From the NCBI GenBank assembly GCA_040403495.1, contig JBBAKM010000016.1, positions 1-64,000 of the forward strand: a DNA stretch of 64,000 nt. Direction: 5' to 3'. Both the position numbers and the translations under genes were made by a program. The notes under the pieces were generated by a model. The model saw only the letters and a list, made by a program, of their open reading frames with translations, had not been told where the DNA came from and ran no database searches. Source of the DNA: JABMMZ01 sp040403495. GTDB taxonomy: Bacteria > Bacteroidota > Bacteroidia > NS11-12g > UBA955. This document shows, one piece after another, positions 33,121 to 40,729 of this stretch; positions within the stretch are counted from its first letter, which is position 1; every line of letters begins with the position of its first letter.

Positions 33121-34542
33121 ATGTATCTTAATCAATCGGACTTATTTATCAAGCATTTGGAATTGTTTAAAAAAATTGGTGAATTGGCCGATAAACAGAA
33201 TAAAGAAATTTATTTAATAGGAGGGTTTGTTAGGGATATAATATTGCAAAGACCTTCCAAGGATATTGATTTTGTTGTGATTGGAAAAGGAATTGATTTT
33301 GCTAAATCTTTGGCGCAGGTATTGGGAAATGCGAAGGTATCTTACTTTGAAAATTATGGTACTGCACAAATTTCAATTGAAGATTTAATCATTGAATTTG
33401 TAGGTGCAAGAAAAGAAAGTTACCAAAGGGATAGTCGAAATCCAATAGTCGAAGATGGAACATTGAAAGACGATCAAGACAGAAGAGATTTAACCATCAA
33501 TGCAATGGGAATTGGTTTGAATCGGTCCAATTTCGGACAACTCATTGACCCATTCGATGGTTTAGGGGATATAGAAAGACAAACCATAAGAACACCTCTC
33601 GACCCTGATAAAACTTTTAGCGATGACCCATTAAGAATGATGAGAGCCATCAGATTCGCAACTCAATTAGGTTTTAAAATTGAAGAAGAAACATTTGAAG
33701 GGATTGTTAAAAACAAAGAGAGAATAAGTATCATCTCTCAAGAGAGAATTACTGAGGAGTTAAATAAAATAATAATGTCTCCTGTTCCTTCTATCGGTTT
33801 TGAATACCTTTATTATACTGGCCTTTTGGAGTTAGTGTTTCCTGAAATGCAGGACCTTCATGGTGTAGAAACGATTAACGGTTTTAGTCACAAAGATAAT
33901 TTTTTCCATACTTTACAAGTGTTAGACAACTTGTGTCAATTGAGTGACGATTTATGGCTGCGTTGGGCTGCTATATTACATGATATTGCAAAGCCTGCGA
34001 CCAAAAGGTTTGAACCGGGCATTGGATGGACTTTTCATGGGCATGAAGACAAAGGAAGTAGAATGGTGAAACCAATTTTCAAAAAGTTAAAATTGCCATT
34101 AAATGAGAAAATGAAGTTTGTAGAGAAGATGGTTCTTTTACACCTTCGCCCTATTGTTTTGTCACAAGAAAAAGTAACAGATAGTGCAGTTAGACGTTTG
34201 ATGATGGAAATTGGAGAGGATATTGACCAATTGATGAAACTGTGTAAAAGTGATATTACAAGTAAAAATGAAAAGAAAGTTGAACGTATAAAACAAAATT
34301 TTGCGGTAGTTGAAGAGAAAATAAAACAGGTTGCAGAAAAAGACTATCTCAGAAATTGGCAACCGCCCATATCAGGAACCGATATAATTGATAGGTATCA
34401 AATTATACAAAAGGAACACATTGGACTGCTGAAAAATGCCGTTAAACAAAGTATTTTGGATGGAACAGTGGCCGATGTTCAAACAGAAGCTTTTATTTTT
34501 TTGGATCAATTGGCGAATGAAATGGGGATTCAAAAGAAATAA
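33121..34542 (+). CDS. cca: tRNA nucleotidyltransferase (CCA-adding/poly-A type) with HD domain
   Basis: 473 residues. The class II nucleotidyltransferase head has Leu-Ile-Gly-Gly-Phe-Val-Arg-Asp (about 34-41) and the catalytic Asp-x-Asp in Lys-Asp-Ile-Asp-Phe-Val, then Arg-Arg-Asp-Leu-Thr-Ile-Asn-Ala-Met and an Arg-Ala-Ile-Arg-Phe-Ala neck motif. The C-terminal half has an HD phosphohydrolase motif (Ile-Leu-His-Asp-Ile-Ala-Lys-Pro). None of the five tRNA genes here encodes its CCA end, so such an enzyme is required. A specialised poly(A) polymerase role cannot be excluded by sequence alone. Confidence 0.93.
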   Translation: MYLNQSDLFIKHLELFKKIGELADKQNKEIYLIGGFVRDIILQRPSKDIDFVVIGKGIDFAKSLAQVLGNAKVSYFENYGTAQISIEDLIIEFVGARKESYQRDSRNPIVEDGTLKDDQDRRDLTINAMGIGLNRSNFGQLIDPFDGLGDIERQTIRTPLDPDKTFSDDPLRMMRAIRFATQLGFKIEEETFEGIVKNKERISIISQERITEELNKIIMSPVPSIGFEYLYYTGLLELVFPEMQDLHGVETINGFSHKDNFFHTLQVLDNLCQLSDDLWLRWAAILHDIAKPATKRFEPGIGWTFHGHEDKGSRMVKPIFKKLKLPLNEKMKFVEKMVLLHLRPIVLSQEKVTDSAVRRLMMEIGEDIDQLMKLCKSDITSKNEKKVERIKQNFAVVEEKIKQVAEKDYLRNWQPPISGTDIIDRYQIIQKEHIGLLKNAVKQSILDGTVADVQTEAFIFLDQLANEMGIQKK

Positions 34543-34595
34543 AATTTTAATTTCAAATTGATTAGATAAGAAATGAAGGAATCGTATTAATTTAC

Positions 34596-34626
34596 TTTGA
34601 CTTGTTTTTAATTTATTTTACATTTG
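34596..34626 (+). promoter_or_regulatory. Promoter (TTTG-N19-TACATTTG) of the pRiA4b ORF-3-like gene
   Basis: Both elements match the Bacteroidota consensus with 19-nt spacing (TTTG 34596-34599, TACATTTG 34619-34626). The -7 box ends 6 nt before the ATG at 34633. Confidence 0.75.
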
Positions 34627-34632
34627 CAAAAT

Positions 34633-35214
34633 ATGATCTATCGTTTTAAGGTTTGGTTTGAAGAAGATGAAGATATTTGCAGAGTCATCGACGTTTCACC
34701 AATTTCGAGTTTTGAAGTTTTCTTTAATGCAATTATCGATGCAATCGGTTTTAATAAAAAACTAGATTCATCTTTTTATATCTCTGATGACAATTGGAGA
34801 AAGGGAAAAGAAATAAGCTTGAAAGATTCCTCTAAACTTTTAATGAGTCAAGCCAAATTAAATACTCATATCAATGACCCTCATCAAAAATTCATATTAA
34901 TAACAGATTTTAATGAAGAATGGACTTTGCTTATAGAATTACAAAGCATACAAAATGATGTAAAAGGAATTAATTATCCATTAGTATTCAAATCGGTAGG
35001 AAAAGCACCTAAACAAAATGAAGGCGTTGGAAGATTCAAGATTGTTGATGAAAATGAATTTGATGAAATAGCAAACAAATTAGTCAGCAAGCATGCGCCT
35101 TTAGTTGAGGAAGGATTCGATGAAGAAGGATTTGGAGAAGAAGGTGAAGATATTGATGAAGAGGAGGATGAATTTGGCGAATCATTTGGCGAAGGTCCAG
35201 AGGAACTTTATTAA
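34633..35214 (+). CDS. Plasmid pRiA4b ORF-3-like protein with acidic tail
   Basis: 193 residues from the ATG at 34633. A TTG at 34624 would extend it by three residues but lies inside the -7 box. Residues 1-150 fit the pRiA4b ORF-3/TnpR-passenger-like family: Tyr-Arg-Phe-Lys-Val-Trp-Phe, Ser-Phe-Glu-Val-Phe-Phe-Asn-Ala-Ile, Asp-Asp-Asn-Trp-Arg and Phe-Glu... -type strands. The last 45 residues are almost all Glu, Asp, Gly and Phe, giving a disordered, highly negative tail. No transposase or inverted repeats are nearby, so the family name should not be read as mobile DNA here. It overlaps the MBL gene by 1 nt (TAATG). Confidence 0.75.
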   Translation: MIYRFKVWFEEDEDICRVIDVSPISSFEVFFNAIIDAIGFNKKLDSSFYISDDNWRKGKEISLKDSSKLLMSQAKLNTHINDPHQKFILITDFNEEWTLLIELQSIQNDVKGINYPLVFKSVGKAPKQNEGVGRFKIVDENEFDEIANKLVSKHAPLVEEGFDEEGFGEEGEDIDEEEDEFGESFGEGPEELY

Positions 35215-35984
35215 TGAAAATCAAAGCTACTGTTTTAGGCTCAGGTACTTCTCAAGGTGTTCCACTTATTGCTTGCAATTGTTTGGTTTGTAACAGCAAC
35301 AATGATAAAGATAAAAGATTAAGAAGTAGTATTAAAATAGAAGTTGAAAATAAAACTTTCGTAATAGACAGCGGTCCAGATTTTAGACAGCAAATGCTAA
35401 GATCCAAAACCAAACAACTCAATGCCTTAATTTTTACCCACGAACACAAAGACCACATTGCCGGAATGGATGACATAAGGGCTTTTAATTATGTCAATAA
35501 ATCTGCTATAGATGTCTATGCGACGGATAGGGTAGAAGATGCTTTGAAAAGAGAATACGCCTATATTTTTTCGGATGAAAAGTATCCTGGTATCCCCGAA
35601 ATTAATCTAATAAATATAGAAAATAAACCGTTCATTGTTCAGGATATTGAGGTTATTCCAATTCAAGTGTATCACTATAAACTGCCAGTTTTGGGTTTTC
35701 GCTTTGGTGATTTTACCTACATAACCGATGCCAATTTCATTAATGATGATGAAAAGGAAAAAATAAAAGGCTCTAAAGTGTTAATCGTTAATGCACTAAG
35801 GCGAGAACAACACATAAGCCACTTTACTCTTGAGGAAGCAATTGCTTTGGGTCAGGAATTGCAAGTTCCACAAATTTACTTTACACACATCAGTCACCAA
35901 CTTGGCTTGCACAATGAGGTTGAAAAGGAACTGCCTCCAGGATTTCATTTGGCCTACGATGGTCTTGAGATTGTAGTTGACTAA
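35214..35984 (+). CDS. MBL-fold metallohydrolase, PhnP-like
   Basis: 256 residues. The N-terminal Val-Leu-Gly-Ser-Gly-Thr-Ser-Gln-Gly-Val-Pro is typical of PhnP/lipoyltransferase-2-like MBL proteins. It is followed by a Cys-x4-Cys cluster near 21-26, Asp-Ser-Gly-Pro-Asp-Phe-Arg, the metal motif Thr-His-Glu-His-Lys-Asp-His and a late Thr-His-Ile-Ser-His. PhnP cleaves cyclic ribose phosphates, but no phn genes are present, so the substrate is unknown. Translation is coupled to the upstream acidic protein through the TAATG overlap. Confidence 0.85.
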   Translation: MKIKATVLGSGTSQGVPLIACNCLVCNSNNDKDKRLRSSIKIEVENKTFVIDSGPDFRQQMLRSKTKQLNALIFTHEHKDHIAGMDDIRAFNYVNKSAIDVYATDRVEDALKREYAYIFSDEKYPGIPEINLINIENKPFIVQDIEVIPIQVYHYKLPVLGFRFGDFTYITDANFINDDEKEKIKGSKVLIVNALRREQHISHFTLEEAIALGQELQVPQIYFTHISHQLGLHNEVEKELPPGFHLAYDGLEIVVD

Positions 35985-36036
35985 AAATGTAAATTAACTT
36001 CTTTAAAAATAAATTTCAAACCAACCTTAAATGGGG

Positions 36037-37245
36037 TTAGTAATCATAATTTTTGATTACTTCTTTATAAAAACTAAGCCATTGTTTTGTCACACTTTGG
36101 TTGTCATAATTTGTCAATGCCAATTGATAACCATTTTCTGAAACAGTGTCTCTTAATTCAGGGTTTTGAATCAACTCAATTATAGTATTTGCAAAAGCTT
36201 CGGCATTGTCAGCAATGTAACAATGTTTTTGGTCTATCACATCAATTCCTTTTGCGCCAATGCTTGTGCTAACTATTGCCTTTTTGGCAAACATACCTTC
36301 AATCGTTTTTATTCTAATGCCACTACCGCTCATTAATGGAACAACGAGGATGGATTTATCGGCAGTAAATTTGTTTAAATCATCGACTTGCCCCACAACA
36401 TGAAAATTTTCAGTTTGTAATTTAGAAAATGCTTCGGGCATGTTTTTGCCAGCCATATAAAAGTGAGCGTCAGGTATTTTGTTAATGACTAACTTCCATA
36501 CGTTCTCCGCAAACCATAGCATGGCTTGTTGATTGGGAATCCATTCCATAGAGCCAATGTGGTAAACAAATTTTGAATTAACTTTGCTTTCAGGTGGATT
36601 AATGTTATTAATAATACCTGCCGGAATAGTGGTCAGTGTATTGAGGTAATTATTCTGAGAAATGACAGATTCATCGGTTTTGGCAATGGTTGCAATGCCA
36701 TCAAAAAGGTCAAAAACACGGGTTTCGAATTGCTTGATTTGCTTAGCAAAATACTTAAATAGTATTTTTTTGTGAATGGCTTTGGTATTTGATGCCAAGG
36801 TTTCCCAAATTTTGTATTCAATATTGTGTTGCCTTAAAACCAAAGGAGAATTTGCCATTTGTGAAATGTTGTAAGCGTATTTTGCAACATATAAACCTTC
36901 AAAATGAATAATTTTGAAATTTTGTGACTGAATGTATTGTATTAATTCATTTTCGAAATCTAAGCTGTAAAAACGGTCTAGATTGTATGAACCTCCCATG
37001 AAAAAACTTTTAAGTGCGGATTTCAACTTGATGTCGGTATCCAAATAAAAGGATTTAATTTTTTTGAGAAATGAAAAATGATTATTTATGGTGGATTGAT
37101 CTACAAAATGCTTTTTCGTATTTATAGAAAAATAGTGAACCTCAATGCCAGCATCAGACAAACCCTTGAGCATGTTGTAGGTAGCAATAGCACCACCGTC
37201 ATGAAGGGGAAAAGGAATGCGACTGCCAATTACAAGGATTTTCAT
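36037..37245 (-). CDS. Glycosyltransferase, GT4-like
   Basis: 402 residues, cytoplasmic and without membrane helices. The N-terminal GT-B domain opens Ile-Leu-Val-Ile-Gly-Ser-Arg-Ile-Pro-Phe-Pro-Leu-His-Asp-Gly-Gly-Ala, where the glycine-rich loop is usual for GT4. The C-terminal domain has His-Ile-Gly-Ser-Met-Glu-Trp, Val-Pro-Leu-Met-Ser-Gly-Ser-Gly-Ile-Arg-Ile-Lys and a Glu-Gly-Met-Phe-Ala nucleotide-sugar site. The donor and acceptor are unknown; envelope polysaccharide or LPS synthesis is the usual setting. It is a single reverse-strand gene, 35 nt downstream of the lipoprotein gene. Confidence 0.88.
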   Translation of the reverse strand: MKILVIGSRIPFPLHDGGAIATYNMLKGLSDAGIEVHYFSINTKKHFVDQSTINNHFSFLKKIKSFYLDTDIKLKSALKSFFMGGSYNLDRFYSLDFENELIQYIQSQNFKIIHFEGLYVAKYAYNISQMANSPLVLRQHNIEYKIWETLASNTKAIHKKILFKYFAKQIKQFETRVFDLFDGIATIAKTDESVISQNNYLNTLTTIPAGIINNINPPESKVNSKFVYHIGSMEWIPNQQAMLWFAENVWKLVINKIPDAHFYMAGKNMPEAFSKLQTENFHVVGQVDDLNKFTADKSILVVPLMSGSGIRIKTIEGMFAKKAIVSTSIGAKGIDVIDQKHCYIADNAEAFANTIIELIQNPELRDTVSENGYQLALTNYDNQSVTKQWLSFYKEVIKNYDY

Positions 37246-37280
37246 TTAGAAAAGGGAATGGGAAATTTTAGAATTTAAGA

Positions 37281-37928
37281 TTAAAAAGAAGCTAAAATTG
37301 CAGCAATTAAAATTAAACCGATTATCATCAGAGCAAAATATACAGTAAGAACACTCAGGGCCATACCATAACCTCTGTAGGCGTATCCAGTGGTTTTAAT
37401 AACTCCCAATGAGTATGCTGATAATAATAATCCGGGAAGAACCATAACGACAGAAATAAAAGGAATAAATAAGCCTAAAAACAGTCCTCCATAAAACAAA
37501 ATACCACCCCACATCGCATTTCTTTCATAAGGTCTATCATCGTTTTTCAACTTGGGTTGATTCGGTTTTAAGTATGATTTAAGGGTTGCTTTTTTCTTTT
37601 CTATTTTGTCTAATAATGGTTTTTTGGGGATTTGATTGATTTCTAAATTTGATTTGTAAACTTTATTTTCAAGGTTTGAAAAAGGAGTAATGGCGTTAAC
37701 AACGTTAGAAGATAAGAGTGTGGTTTCTTCAATTGGAGTTTGATTTTGTTGAAGAATTGGAGTTTGTTTTCTTTTTTCTTTAGATTTTTTTGCGACTACA
37801 TTCTTTTCAGAATTTTTGCCAAAATCAAGATTGATTTTAAGTCCATTTCCATAACGCGCTTTTGTAATTACACCACAAGAAGAAAGGGTTACTAAAACAA
37901 TAAACAATAAGGTTAATTTACTTTTCAT
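37281..37928 (-). CDS. Lipoprotein with C-terminal membrane helices, function unknown
   Basis: 215 residues from the ATG at 37928. A longer in-frame start at 37970 would cross the promoter and bury the signal. The N-terminus Met-Lys-Ser-Lys is followed by a hydrophobic core and Leu-Ser-Ser-Cys (lipidated Cys about 18). A basic, low-complexity middle follows, then two or three hydrophobic segments at about 137-165 and 180-213. A lipoprotein signal combined with later membrane helices fits Bacteroidota DUF4190-like or TM2-like accessory proteins only loosely. No function is proposed. Confidence 0.65.
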   Translation of the reverse strand: MKSKLTLLFIVLVTLSSCGVITKARYGNGLKINLDFGKNSEKNVVAKKSKEKRKQTPILQQNQTPIEETTLLSSNVVNAITPFSNLENKVYKSNLEINQIPKKPLLDKIEKKKATLKSYLKPNQPKLKNDDRPYERNAMWGGILFYGGLFLGLFIPFISVVMVLPGLLLSAYSLGVIKTTGYAYRGYGMALSVLTVYFALMIIGLILIAAILASF

Positions 37929-37935
37929 AAGATAG

Positions 37936-37943
37936 CAAAAGTA
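37936..37943 (-). promoter_or_regulatory. TAnnTTTG -7 box of the lipoprotein gene
   Basis: The reverse strand reads TACTTTTG, ending 7 nt before the ATG at 37928, and it fixes the start. Confidence 0.6.
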
Positions 37944-38012
37944 ATAAAAAATGTTTTTGTTTGTTGTCATCAGTAAAAAAACTAAAATAAATTGATTTTT
38001 TTTTAATAGGTA

Positions 38013-38042
38013 TTGTATTTTAAATATAAAGTGTTACATTTG
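38013..38042 (+). promoter_or_regulatory. rpsT promoter (TTG-N19-TACATTTG)
   Basis: TTG at 38013-38015 and TACATTTG at 38035-38042 have 19-nt spacing. The box runs into the 16-nt string TTTGCAGTCCTTTTTA (38039-38054), which recurs exactly at the tRNA-tuf promoter. Confidence 0.7.
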
Positions 38043-38060
38043 CAGTCCTTTTTATAGAAA

Positions 38061-38315
38061 ATGGCAAATCATAAATCATCCATCAAAAGAATCAGACAAA
38101 CTGAGGTTAAGAACGAAAGAAATCGTTACCAACATAAAACAGCACGTAACTTAATTAAGAAATTAAGATTATCAACTGATAAAAATGAGGCGATATCTTT
38201 ATTAACTACAACAATCAGCAGTATTGATAAGTTAGCAAAGCGTAACATTATCCACAAAAACAAAGCAGCTAACTTAAAGTCTAGCTTAACTTTACACGTT
38301 AATAGTTTAGCGTAA
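38061..38315 (+). CDS. rpsT: 30S ribosomal protein S20
   Basis: 84 residues, normal for S20. It begins Met-Ala-Asn-His-Lys-Ser-Ser-Ile-Lys-Arg-Ile-Arg-Gln, the conserved 16S-binding start, and is strongly basic and helical, with His-Lys-Asn-Lys-Ala-Ala-Asn near the end. It binds the 5' domain of 16S rRNA early in assembly. The gene is monocistronic, with its own promoter and a terminator 24 nt after the stop. Confidence 0.97.
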   Translation: MANHKSSIKRIRQTEVKNERNRYQHKTARNLIKKLRLSTDKNEAISLLTTTISSIDKLAKRNIIHKNKAANLKSSLTLHVNSLA

Positions 38316-38339
38316 TAAACAATATTTGAAAAAAAATTC

Positions 38340-38366
38340 AGCCTCCGGAAACGGGGGCTTTTTTTA
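38340..38366 (+). terminator. Intrinsic terminator of rpsT
   Basis: An 8-bp GC-rich stem (AGCCTCCG 38340-38347 with CGGGGGCT 38352-38359, one T-G pair) with a GAAA tetraloop is followed by seven Ts. Confidence 0.92.
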
Positions 38367-38380
38367 TTGTAAAAATCACA

Positions 38381-38388
38381 TACATTTG
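38381..38388 (+). promoter_or_regulatory. TAnnTTTG -7 box of the alpha-oxoamine synthase gene
   Basis: TACATTTG lies just past the rpsT terminator and 67 nt before the ATG at 38456. That leader is longer than for most genes here. No clear -33 at 19-21 nt. Confidence 0.45.
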
Positions 38389-38455
38389 CAATAAGTTTGT
38401 TAAGTCAAATAAAAGAGCATTAATTTTAAATAAATAAATAGAAAATTTTACATTT

Positions 38456-39712
38456 ATGTCAGATATATTCGAAAAAGTGATAAGAAATATGGGCCCTTTG
38501 GGTGCTCATATCAACGAAGCGCATGGTTATTTTACATTTCCTAAATTAGAAGGTGAAATTGGACCTAAAATGAATTTCAATGGAAGAGAAAAATTAAACT
38601 GGAGTTTGAACAACTATTTAGGTTTAGCAAATCATCCTGAAGTTAGAAAAGCGGATGCTGATGCTGCTGCACAATACGGTTTAGCATATCCTATGGGTGC
38701 AAGAATGATGAGTGGTAATAGTAATCCTCATGAACAATTAGAAAGAGAACTAGCTGCATTCATGGGTAAAGAGGATTCAATTTTGTTGAATTTTGGTTAC
38801 CAAGGGGTTTTGTCTATCATTGATGCAATGGTTGACCGTCACGATGTTATTGTATATGATGCTGAATCTCACGCTTGTATAGTTGATGGTGTTAGATTGC
38901 ACCAAGGACAACGTTTTATGTTCAAACACAATGATATTGAAAGTTGTGAAAAACAACTACAACGTGCACAAAGATTGGTTGAAAAGTCAGGTGGTGGAAT
39001 ATTTGTAATCACAGAAGGTGTTTTTGGAATGAGTGGTAATCAAGGTAAACTAAAAGAAATAGTTGAATTGAAAAAATCATACAATTTCAGAATATTCGTT
39101 GATGATGCGCATGGTTTTGGAACTATGGGCAAAACAGGTTCAGGAACTGCTGAGGAACAAGGTGTAACAGATGAGATTGATTTGATTTTCTCAACATTTG
39201 CAAAATCAATGGCAAGTATAGGTGCTTTTGTTGCAGGACCGAAACTGGTTTTAAATTATTTGCGTTACAACTTACGTTCTCAAATTTATGCTAAATCATT
39301 GCCAATGCCTTTAGTTGTTGGTGCTTTGAAAAGATTAGATTTGATAAGAACACAACCACAACTTAAAGAAAAACTTTGGGAAAATGTTAATGCATTACAA
39401 AGCGGTTTGAAAGAAGCTGGATTTAATATTGGAACAACATCTACTCCGGTAACGCCAGTTGTTTTAAATGGTACTGTTGCAGAGTCTACCCATTTGACTT
39501 ATGATTTAAGAGAAAATTATGATATTTTCTGTTCAATAGTAGTTTATCCTGTTATTCCCAAAGGATTGATAATTTTAAGACTTATTCCAACTGCTGCACA
39601 CTCTTTAGCTGATGTTGAAAGAACAATTAAAGCTTTCAAAGAAATTAAAGAAAACTTAGAAGCTGGAAAATACCGCAAAGAAGAATTGATGAATGCGGCT
39701 ATCAAATCTTAA
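38456..39712 (+). CDS. PLP-dependent alpha-oxoamine synthase (serine/cysteate acyltransferase type)
   Basis: 418 residues of the class II aminotransferase/alpha-oxoamine synthase fold, which joins an acyl-CoA to an amino acid with loss of CO2. Visible: Asn-Asn-Tyr-Leu-Gly-Leu-Ala near 50, Leu-Asn-Phe-Gly-Tyr-Gln-Gly, His-Ala-Cys-Ile-Val-Asp-Gly, Val-Asp-Asp-Ala-His-Gly-Phe-Gly and the PLP lysine Lys250 in Thr-Phe-Ala-Lys-Ser. In Bacteroidota this subfamily makes sphingolipid or sulfonolipid (capnine) bases rather than 2-amino-3-ketobutyrate, but the amino acid cannot be read from sequence. It ends in a strong terminator that abuts the next gene. Confidence 0.82.
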   Translation: MSDIFEKVIRNMGPLGAHINEAHGYFTFPKLEGEIGPKMNFNGREKLNWSLNNYLGLANHPEVRKADADAAAQYGLAYPMGARMMSGNSNPHEQLERELAAFMGKEDSILLNFGYQGVLSIIDAMVDRHDVIVYDAESHACIVDGVRLHQGQRFMFKHNDIESCEKQLQRAQRLVEKSGGGIFVITEGVFGMSGNQGKLKEIVELKKSYNFRIFVDDAHGFGTMGKTGSGTAEEQGVTDEIDLIFSTFAKSMASIGAFVAGPKLVLNYLRYNLRSQIYAKSLPMPLVVGALKRLDLIRTQPQLKEKLWENVNALQSGLKEAGFNIGTTSTPVTPVVLNGTVAESTHLTYDLRENYDIFCSIVVYPVIPKGLIILRLIPTAAHSLADVERTIKAFKEIKENLEAGKYRKEELMNAAIKS

Positions 39713-39740
39713 TTTAATTCCTTCAAAAAAATAAATTTAA

Positions 39741-39777
39741 AATGTCCATTTAATTCATTTAAATGGACATTTTTTTT
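39741..39777 (+). terminator. Strong terminator abutting the comEA-like start
   Basis: A 13-bp perfect stem (AATGTCCATTTAA 39741-39753 with TTAAATGGACATT 39759-39771) is followed by Ts to 39777. The next ATG is at 39778. An in-frame ATG (39763) also lies inside the 3' arm. Confidence 0.92.
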
Positions 39778-40689
39778 ATGAAAAAAGCAATAAGAAATTT
39801 ATATAAATCATACTTTTCGCTTTCAAAAGGTGAGAGAGTAGGGATGTTTGTGCTTATTGGTTTGATTTTGTTGTTAACAGTTTCCCCCTTTTTTGTAATT
39901 AAAACAAGCAAAGAAACCACAAATTTTGATTCGTTTGATTCGTTGGTTAATCAATTAAACCAGAATTCAAAAGAGACTATTGTAGAACAAAGAGGTAAAA
40001 ATCAAAGTAATAAAAGTCAAAGTATCCGCTTTGAATTTAATCCTAATACAATAGAAGAGGCAGGACTCATTGAATTAGGTTTTACTAGTTATTTAGCAAA
40101 AAGGATAGCGAATTTTAGGTCAAAAGGAGGTTCATTTAAAAATGCAGATGATTTGTATAAAATTTATGGAATTGACAGTGGATTGGTTACGGAATTAAAA
40201 CCATTTATTTCGATTCCTTCGGTAAATAATGAAGAAAATAAACCATTTGAAAAGAGCGCTTATAATAATATGGGTCAGAAGAAATCTGAAATACCAACAG
40301 ATATTAACATAGCTGATACCTTAGAACTGAAGAAAATATATGGAATTGGGAGTAAGTTGGCCAACAGAATTGTTGTTTACAGAGAAAAGTTGGGAGGATT
40401 TTATAGTTACAGTCAGTTAAACGAAGTGTGGGGATTAAATCCTAGTTTAATTGAATTATTGCAAAAGAAATTTGTTGTTAATAGAGAAACAATAAAAAAA
40501 ATAAACATCAACACGGTTGAGCAAAAAACGCTGGAACAGCATCCATATATAGGTTTCAAAACGGCCAAAAATATAATGGCATACAAGAAACAACATGGTA
40601 AATTCAATACAATTGAGGATTTAAGAAAAATTATTTCGTTGAAGGACAGTGTTATTATTCGATTAAATAATTATTTAATAGTCGAATAG
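39778..40689 (+). CDS. Membrane-anchored helix-hairpin-helix protein, ComEA-like
   Basis: 303 residues from the ATG at 39778; the in-frame ATG at 39763 would add Met-Asp-Ile-Phe-Phe. One membrane helix at about 20-40. Three helix-hairpin-helix units follow at about 90-145, 180-235 and 245-300, with Leu-Ala-Lys-Arg-Ile-Ala-Asn-Phe-Arg, Gly-Ile-Gly-Ser-Lys-Leu-Ala-Asn-Arg-Ile and Ile-Gly-Phe-Lys-Thr-Ala-Lys-Asn-Ile. This layout suits a periplasmic double-stranded DNA receptor, as ComEA is in natural transformation, though no other com genes are here. Both candidate starts lie in or directly after the terminator at 39741. Confidence 0.82.
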   Translation: MKKAIRNLYKSYFSLSKGERVGMFVLIGLILLLTVSPFFVIKTSKETTNFDSFDSLVNQLNQNSKETIVEQRGKNQSNKSQSIRFEFNPNTIEEAGLIELGFTSYLAKRIANFRSKGGSFKNADDLYKIYGIDSGLVTELKPFISIPSVNNEENKPFEKSAYNNMGQKKSEIPTDINIADTLELKKIYGIGSKLANRIVVYREKLGGFYSYSQLNEVWGLNPSLIELLQKKFVVNRETIKKININTVEQKTLEQHPYIGFKTAKNIMAYKKQHGKFNTIEDLRKIISLKDSVIIRLNNYLIVE

Positions 40690-40713
40690 GTGAATAATTA
40701 GAAGGATTTTTTT

Positions 40714-40721
40714 TAAATTTG
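40714..40721 (+). promoter_or_regulatory. TAnnTTTG -7 box of the acyl-CoA dehydrogenase gene
   Basis: TAAATTTG ends 8 nt before the ATG at 40730. Confidence 0.6.
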
Positions 40722-40729
40722 CCCGAATT

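Noticed and set aside
34633..35214. Mobile element suggested by the pRiA4b/TnpR-passenger family name
   Set aside because: No transposase, terminal inverted repeats or target duplications flank the gene; it has a standard host promoter.
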